Shown here: piece by piece, positions 59,839-64,000 of the stretch
How positions within the stretch are numbered: the stretch's first letter is position 1
Layout: each line of letters starts with the position of its first letter
Assembly: GCF_005943945.1 (NCBI RefSeq)
Contig: NZ_CP040710.1
Location: forward strand, 4,571,501 to 4,635,500
Source: Aggregatimonas sangjinii
GTDB taxonomy: Bacteria; Bacteroidota; Bacteroidia; Flavobacteriales; Flavobacteriaceae
Length of the DNA: 64,000 nt
Reading direction: 5' to 3'
Position numbers and translations under genes: made by a program
Notes under the pieces: generated by a model
What the model was told of the DNA's origin: nothing
Databases searched by the model: none
Seen by the model: only the letters and a program-made list of their open reading frames with translations

Positions 59839-60981
59839 TTAAAACCCAAAATCAGCTTTCAGGGCATCGATTTTTTCCAACGCCATTTCTTTGGTCAGGA
59901 AGTCGATTTCATCCATACCAAAGGCTTTTTCGAAGGTTTTTAAGGCTTGTTTGGGATCACCCATTTGCTCGTAGTATTCCCCTTCAAAATAAAAACCGAG
60001 CATCGTGCCCTCAAATTCGTCTTTACACAATTCCGCCAAGGGTTTTAGGGAGTCATAGTCTTCTTTCTTGCGAATACCAGCATAGATGGCCATGACATCG
60101 TTCAATTCTACCCTTTTGGTGAGTCCGAATAAGTTTTGAATGCTTTCATATTTGTTTTGAAGGTACTGATATACAGGTTCTTCTGAAGTAAGGATATCTT
60201 CCCGATACTCTCTAGGACTAATGGGCTGGAACATCTTGAAAATATTATCGAACGCGCGACCAATGCCATAGGCGGCTATGGAAATATGATCCGCTCCCTC
60301 GAACTCGTCGAAATAATAGCGTAACGATTCTTTGTTGATGGCTTGAATGGCTTTGTCCATTTCTTTGATTCTTGGAATATACCGGCTTTTTTCATCCTCA
60401 ACGATAAGTTGGTAAAATAGCTTTTGGTTGAGCTCTGCCAATCGGGCGGGAACCCTGTTTTCCATTTCGGGCGCCAAGGTAGGCGAAATACTTACATAGG
60501 CGTTGAACAAGGAATTGCCTTTAAACAACCAGTAATTTTGAAAATTTGCAGTGATATCGTACCCAATGATCATCTTAAAGGGTGCCGTATTGTAATTCAA
60601 ATCGATGTAAGGAATGATTTCCATTCCCAAAAATTCAAAAAATTGCTTCCCTTTTTCGCTGGGCAACCCGCTATCCTCTTCAAATGCACAATCGTCAAGG
60701 CGAACACTTCGCTCCAATTGATCGATGCCCACCACGATCATTTCGGGCATTCCGTGAAATTGACTGTAAAATTTAGACGTGGCGACCACCTGATCGAAAA
60801 GATACTCCGCATCCAAAACGACTACCAAGGGGTATTTTTTAGAGTCCTCCATCTCTTCAGGAAAATAGTAGCGCACGTTCCTTCGCTCCTGTAATTTAAA
60901 AGATTCGAAAATTTCCTGTGTTACCTGGGCATTGATTCCGAGACACATGAGAAGAGCGAAAATGGTGATGAGACGTTGCAT
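59839..60981 (-). CDS. Esterase-fold protein lacking the serine nucleophile
   Basis: A 380-residue exported protein (signal peptide MQRLITIFALLMCLGINAQ). The first 260 residues look like the Fes/IroE-type putative esterase of the alpha/beta-hydrolase fold: YPLVVVLDAEYLFDQV, MIVVGIDQ, and LFNAYVSISPTL after the nucleophile elbow. The elbow itself, normally GHSxGG, reads IIGYDITANF, so the catalytic serine is replaced by aspartate. The likely histidine remains in GADHISIAAYG. The C-terminal part has TPR-like helices (EGEYYEQMGDPKQALKTFEKAF). It is therefore probably not a normal esterase. It lies 29 bases downstream of the membrane protein gene, in line with panC and panD. Confidence 0.82.
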   Translation of the reverse strand: MQRLITIFALLMCLGINAQVTQEIFESFKLQERRNVRYYFPEEMEDSKKYPLVVVLDAEYLFDQVVATSKFYSQFHGMPEMIVVGIDQLERSVRLDDCAFEEDSGLPSEKGKQFFEFLGMEIIPYIDLNYNTAPFKMIIGYDITANFQNYWLFKGNSLFNAYVSISPTLAPEMENRVPARLAELNQKLFYQLIVEDEKSRYIPRIKEMDKAIQAINKESLRYYFDEFEGADHISIAAYGIGRAFDNIFKMFQPISPREYREDILTSEEPVYQYLQNKYESIQNLFGLTKRVELNDVMAIYAGIRKKEDYDSLKPLAELCKDEFEGTMLGFYFEGEYYEQMGDPKQALKTFEKAFGMDEIDFLTKEMALEKIDALKADFGF

Positions 60982-61010
60982 ACTGTAAACTTTTTTATGC
61001 GAAAGAGACG

Positions 61011-61976
61011 CTATTTATCTTTGTTCAATAACGGTAATATTAGAAAGGATATTGCCCCGAATAGCACGATGAGCGCTGTTTGGGAAATCCACATAATCCA
61101 ACCAAATGCATCTCCCGATACCTTGCTGATACCAAAGATCGCCAAGGCCTTGCTTACCGCGATAGGGTACAGACCGATACCGCCATTGGTGAACATCATT
61201 GCAAATGTTCCTGCTACAAAGGCCACCAAAAGCTGACTTAAGGAAAGGTCTATGGTTTCTGCCACCGTAAACTTGATTACCCATAACATACCGATATAAC
61301 AGCCCCAGATAAGTAAGGTATGAAAAATAAAGCCCCATTTGTGCTTCATTTTGAAAATACTGAACAGACCGTCCAGAAGACCCATGGCGAATCCTTTTAT
61401 TTTTTTGGCTATGGGATGTTTCGATTTTTTGATAAATAGGAAAAAAAAGACCATCGCCCCCGTGCCTGCCACCAATAAAAGTAGAATACTGTTGAAAGGA
61501 AGCCCTATTTCCTGAAGAAAGCCCATGATAATATCGGTCTGCAAAGACAAAGTAATCAAAATGATGATCAGCAACATGATCACATCGATTACCCGTTCGG
61601 TAACAATGGTACCCAAACCTTTCTCAAATGGAACGCCCTCATAGGTTGCCAGCGCAGTAGCCCTTAAGATTTCACCTGTTCTGGGTACGCCCAGATTGGC
61701 AAAATAAGCTATTAATATAATGAACACATTGTTGGCGAGTTTAGGTCTATAGCCTAGAGGTTGCAACATGTAGTTCCACCTGATGGCTCTTGAAACATGC
61801 GATAAGATGCCTAAAAAAATAGAGATACCCACCCAAAGCAGGTCGGCCTGCTTAATGTAGAAAACGATTTGTTCCCTTTCTGAGGGGGTTGTCGAATTGT
61901 ACCAGTACCAAAGCAAAAATACTCCCAGGGCAATAGGGAGTATTGTTTTAAGTGTTTTTTTTAAGGTATGGTTCAA
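61011..61976 (-). CDS. Lysylphosphatidylglycerol synthase-like membrane protein
   Basis: A 321-residue inner-membrane protein with about eight hydrophobic helices, of the lysylphosphatidylglycerol synthase transmembrane-region (UPF0104) family. Landmarks are RAIRWNYMLQPLGYRPKL, the loop NLGVPRTGEILRATALATYEGVPFEKGLGTIVTERVID and GIGLYPIAVSKAL near the end. It has only the flippase-like domain, not the aminoacyl-transferase domain of MprF, so it may move lipids or act in an undefined envelope role. It begins one base after panD and is surely co-transcribed. Confidence 0.88.
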   Translation of the reverse strand: MNHTLKKTLKTILPIALGVFLLWYWYNSTTPSEREQIVFYIKQADLLWVGISIFLGILSHVSRAIRWNYMLQPLGYRPKLANNVFIILIAYFANLGVPRTGEILRATALATYEGVPFEKGLGTIVTERVIDVIMLLIIILITLSLQTDIIMGFLQEIGLPFNSILLLLVAGTGAMVFFFLFIKKSKHPIAKKIKGFAMGLLDGLFSIFKMKHKWGFIFHTLLIWGCYIGMLWVIKFTVAETIDLSLSQLLVAFVAGTFAMMFTNGGIGLYPIAVSKALAIFGISKVSGDAFGWIMWISQTALIVLFGAISFLILPLLNKDK

Positions 61977-61977
61977 A

Positions 61978-62328
61978 TCAATTCAATAGGTTGTTTTCTT
62001 CATTTGGGAATACCAACGAGGGCTTGAATTGCTTTGCTTCTTCGATATCCATTCGGGCATAGGTAATCAGAATCAATACATCGCCTACGGCTACTTTTCT
62101 CGAAGCGGCACCGTTCAAAGTGATTTCACCGCTTTTTCGAGGCCCGGGAATGGCATAGGTCTCTAAACGCTCACCATTATTGTTGTTTACGATCTGCACT
62201 TTCTCGCCCTGTATGATGTTGGCGGCATCCATCAGATCTTCATCGATGGTAATGCTGCCGATATAGTCGAGGTCGGCACCAGTAACCTTTACACGGTGTA
62301 TTTTAGATTTTACAACTTCAATTTGCAT
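61978..62328 (-). CDS. panD: Aspartate 1-decarboxylase
   Basis: Pyruvoyl enzyme producing beta-alanine from aspartate for pantothenate synthesis. The 116-residue proenzyme has the self-cleavage pair Gly24-Ser25 in DYIGSITID, the substrate-binding [10 protein letters not shown] just before it, and [20 protein letters not shown] in the C-terminal half. The normal N-terminal length is present. It lies 23 bases downstream of panC on the same strand, so the two pathway genes are together. Confidence 0.95.
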   Translation of the reverse strand: MQIEVVKSKIHRVKVTGADLDYIGSITIDEDLMDAANIIQGEKVQIVNNNNGERLETYAIPGPRKSGEITLNGAASRKVAVGDVLILITYARMDIEEAKQFKPSLVFPNEENNLLN

Positions 62329-62332
62329 GACA

Positions 62333-62340
62333 CAAAGGTA
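62333..62340 (-). promoter_or_regulatory. Candidate -7 element for panD
   Basis: On the minus strand TACCTTTG fits TAnnTTTG and ends four bases before the panD ATG, which would give a nearly leaderless transcript. It lies between panC and panD, so panD may have its own promoter as well as read-through. Confidence 0.4.
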
Positions 62341-62351
62341 ATTATACCAAA

Positions 62352-63206
62352 TTAGTTTAAGGCGATGTTATCTATAAGGCGAACATCTTCAGCATAAACG
62401 GCTACAAAGGCCCTATATTTTCTGTTCTGTTGTTTTTTTAGAATCGGCGTCAAGGTTTCCGAATCGGCAATCTCGATATACTCCAATTCCAGCAAAGGGT
62501 GCGCTTTAAATTGTTCGCTAACCCATTGCATAATTTCTTTTGCACTTTTCGTGCCAAACTTTTTCTTGGCAGTTACCAGGGTTTTGTAAATAAAGGAAGC
62601 CTCTTTCCGCAACGTTTTCGAGAGGCGCTCATTTCGGGAGCTCAAAGCCAATCCGCTTGATTCCCTGACAATTGGGCAGCCTACAATGGTCACCGGTAGT
62701 TGTTGCGAGGCTACTAAATTTTTAACGATTTGCAGCTGCTGAAAGTCTTTCTCACCAAAGTAGGCCTTGTCGGGCGCCACCATACGTAATAATGTTTCTA
62801 CAATAGTGCCAACCCCGTTGAAGTGATCGCTGCGAAAGGCACCTTCCATTACGCGGTCAAGGCCTTCGAAATCATATGTTTTAGCGGCCACTTTATTGCT
62901 GTAGATTTCGGCTACCGTGGGGGCGAAGATCATGATATCTTTCGAAATCTCCTTTAAGAGCTCCATATCGGGCTCCAAGGTTTGAGGATAATTGTTTAGA
63001 TCGTTTTCGTTATCGAACTGGGTGGGATTCACGAAAATACTTACGACCACGAAGTCATTTTCCCGAAATGCCCTTTCGACCAAAGCCGCATGACCTCGAT
63101 GCAGGGCTCCCATGGTGGGTACCAATCCGAGCCGGGCTTTTTGATCTAAAGAAGATAAGTGTGATTTTAATGCGGCGGCGGTCTTGAATAGTAACATGCA
63201 TTTCAT
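62352..63206 (-). CDS. panC: Pantothenate synthetase
   Basis: ATP-dependent condensation of pantoate with beta-alanine to pantothenate. The 284-residue protein has the class I-like nucleotide motif [14 protein letters not shown], the pantoate-binding [21 protein letters not shown] and the [13 protein letters not shown] motif, then SSRNERLS (ATP-site signature). The start could be the ATG at 63206 or the one at 63197 ([11 protein letters not shown]); only three residues differ. It is divergent from the glycogen synthase gene. Confidence 0.96.
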   Translation of the reverse strand: MKCMLLFKTAAALKSHLSSLDQKARLGLVPTMGALHRGHAALVERAFRENDFVVVSIFVNPTQFDNENDLNNYPQTLEPDMELLKEISKDIMIFAPTVAEIYSNKVAAKTYDFEGLDRVMEGAFRSDHFNGVGTIVETLLRMVAPDKAYFGEKDFQQLQIVKNLVASQQLPVTIVGCPIVRESSGLALSSRNERLSKTLRKEASFIYKTLVTAKKKFGTKSAKEIMQWVSEQFKAHPLLELEYIEIADSETLTPILKKQQNRKYRAFVAVYAEDVRLIDNIALN

Positions 63207-63217
63207 TTAAAAGCGAG

Positions 63218-63225
63218 CAAACTTA
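63218..63225 (-). promoter_or_regulatory. Candidate -7 element for panC
   Basis: TAAGTTTG on the minus strand, 11 bases before the panC ATG at 63206. Confidence 0.4.
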
Positions 63226-63256
63226 CTATAAATACGGCTAATCTACATAATTTTCG

Positions 63257-63264
63257 TAGTTTTG
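63257..63264 (+). promoter_or_regulatory. Candidate -7 element for the glycogen synthase gene
   Basis: TAGTTTTG fits TAnnTTTG, 37 bases before the ATG at 63302. Confidence 0.45.
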
Positions 63265-63301
63265 CATTTTGCTTTTGGGCAAATTTCAAAATACATTTTT
63301 T

Positions 63302-64000
63302 ATGAATGGTAAAAAGATATTGTTCGTATCTTCAGAATTAGTTCCCTACCTACCTGAGAATGAGGTTTCACTCATGTCTTACGAGACCCCTAAGATGGTC
63401 AACGGCAATGGAGGTCAGATACGTATTTTTATGCCGAGGTACGGCAATATTAATGAAAGACGACACCAGCTACATGAGGTCATTCGCCTATCGGGGATGA
63501 ATTTGGTCATCAATGATATGGATATGCCTTTGATCATCAAAGTAGCATCGATTCCCAAAGAGCGCATTCAAGTATATTTTATAGATAACGACGAATATTT
63601 TAAGAGGAAAGGTACCTTTCTCGATAAGGAAGGAAATCTTTTTCCCGATAATGACCAACGGGCAATATTCTTTGCAAAAGGTGTCGTAGAAACGGTGAAA
63701 AAACTGAATTGGAATCCAGACATCATACATGTACATGGTTGGTTGGCATCGCTTTTGCCGCTTTATTTAAGAAAGCTGTATGCCGATGAGCCTTTATTCG
63801 CCGACAGCAAGATCGTGACTTCGGTCTACAAGAAATCGTTCGAGGGAGAACTGGATCAAGATATGGTCAAAAAAATAGCTTTTGACGGTATTTCGCAGGA
63901 GAGCATAAGTCAACTTGCCGAGCCCAACTATAATAATTTGTTAAAGGTAGCAGTAGATTATTCTGATGCGATTATTTTAGCATCGGAAGAAATTCCAGAA
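63302..64000 (+). CDS. glgA: Glycogen/starch synthase, 3' end cut by window edge
   Basis: Glycosyltransferase of the GT5 family adding glucose from a nucleotide sugar to a glucan chain. The 233 codons in the window start MNGKKILFVSSELVPYLPENEVSLMSYETP and contain KMVNGNGGQIRIFMPRYGNINERRHQLHEVIRL, then DIIHVHGWLASLLPLYLRK, the HGW motif of the starch-synthase catalytic domain. In Bacteroidetes a short form of about 270 residues with only this N-terminal domain is found next to panC, as here, so little may be missing. The frame is open to the window end. Confidence 0.88.
   Translation, partial: MNGKKILFVSSELVPYLPENEVSLMSYETPKMVNGNGGQIRIFMPRYGNINERRHQLHEVIRLSGMNLVINDMDMPLIIKVASIPKERIQVYFIDNDEYFKRKGTFLDKEGNLFPDNDQRAIFFAKGVVETVKKLNWNPDIIHVHGWLASLLPLYLRKLYADEPLFADSKIVTSVYKKSFEGELDQDMVKKIAFDGISQESISQLAEPNYNNLLKVAVDYSDAIILASEEIPE

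Noticed and set aside
61870-61895. Sequence like the DUF559-cassette end (TTCCCTTTCTGAGGGGG)
   Set aside because: It lies in the coding sequence of the LPG-synthase-like protein and lacks the AAGGCCCC outer block; the similarity is short and probably chance.

Overview
The window reads as a chromosomal segment of a marine-type member of the Flavobacteriaceae (Bacteroidetes). The evidence is the number of TonB-dependent receptors with carboxypeptidase-like regulatory domains, a giant adhesin with a type IX secretion (type B) C-terminal domain, single-chain glycyl-tRNA synthetase, several lipoproteins with a short lipobox, and repeated matches to the Bacteroidetes -7 promoter element TAnnTTTG a short way upstream of start codons. 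Base composition is moderate in most of the window. I see no rRNA, tRNA, CRISPR array, prophage or classical insertion sequence.

Layout. 1-10.8 kb: 3' part of gdhA, recO, a haem/siderophore-type TonB receptor, a small repeat-bearing lipoprotein, then ileS, a DksA/TraR-like gene, an exported DUF4097-like gene and lspA. 10.8-17.3 kb: 5-formyl-THF cyclo-ligase, uvrC, a patatin/outer-membrane-barrel fusion, and hpd. 17.3-22.7 kb: a probable small RNA, then an operon of a DUF3108 protein, tryptophan 2,3-dioxygenase, an M23 peptidase lipoprotein and pgi. 22.8-32.1 kb: an Oar-like TonB receptor, a four-helix membrane protein, and a locus made of a secreted endonuclease/exonuclease/phosphatase protein facing a TonB receptor and a lipoprotein with DUF5689 and lamin-tail domains. 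32.1-43 kb: exported DinB-like protein, katG with a divergent ankyrin gene, SemiSWEET, NUDIX, omega-amidase-like nitrilase, a large Ig-like lipoprotein, ComF, a coiled-coil membrane protein and glyS. 43-55.6 kb: a TonB receptor with two small barrel proteins, exonuclease III, and a 2761-residue cell-surface protein. 55.8-64 kb: aldo/keto reductase, radA, a hypothetical gene, a degenerate esterase-like protein, a LPG-synthase-like membrane protein, panD, panC and the start of a glycogen/starch synthase.

The most striking feature is inside ileS. The isoleucyl-tRNA synthetase reading frame carries an in-frame insert of about 149 codons encoding a complete DUF559 (Vsr-like PD-(D/E)xK) nuclease domain. 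The insert is bounded by 30-bp imperfect inverted repeats that are themselves palindromic, and its interior is much more AT-rich than the flanking ileS sequence. A solitary copy of the same palindromic repeat forms the last codons of the secreted nuclease gene at 26.7 kb. I read this as an undescribed or poorly described type of mobile nuclease cassette that inserts into genes, including an essential one, without destroying the frame.

Other points of interest are a three-hairpin small RNA with its own promoter and terminator at 17.4-17.55 kb, the nuclease/TonB/lamin-tail locus that looks like a machine for using extracellular nucleic acid, an esterase-fold protein that has lost its serine nucleophile, and two possible small membrane peptides. 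Functions are inferred from sequence patterns alone; no database search was run.
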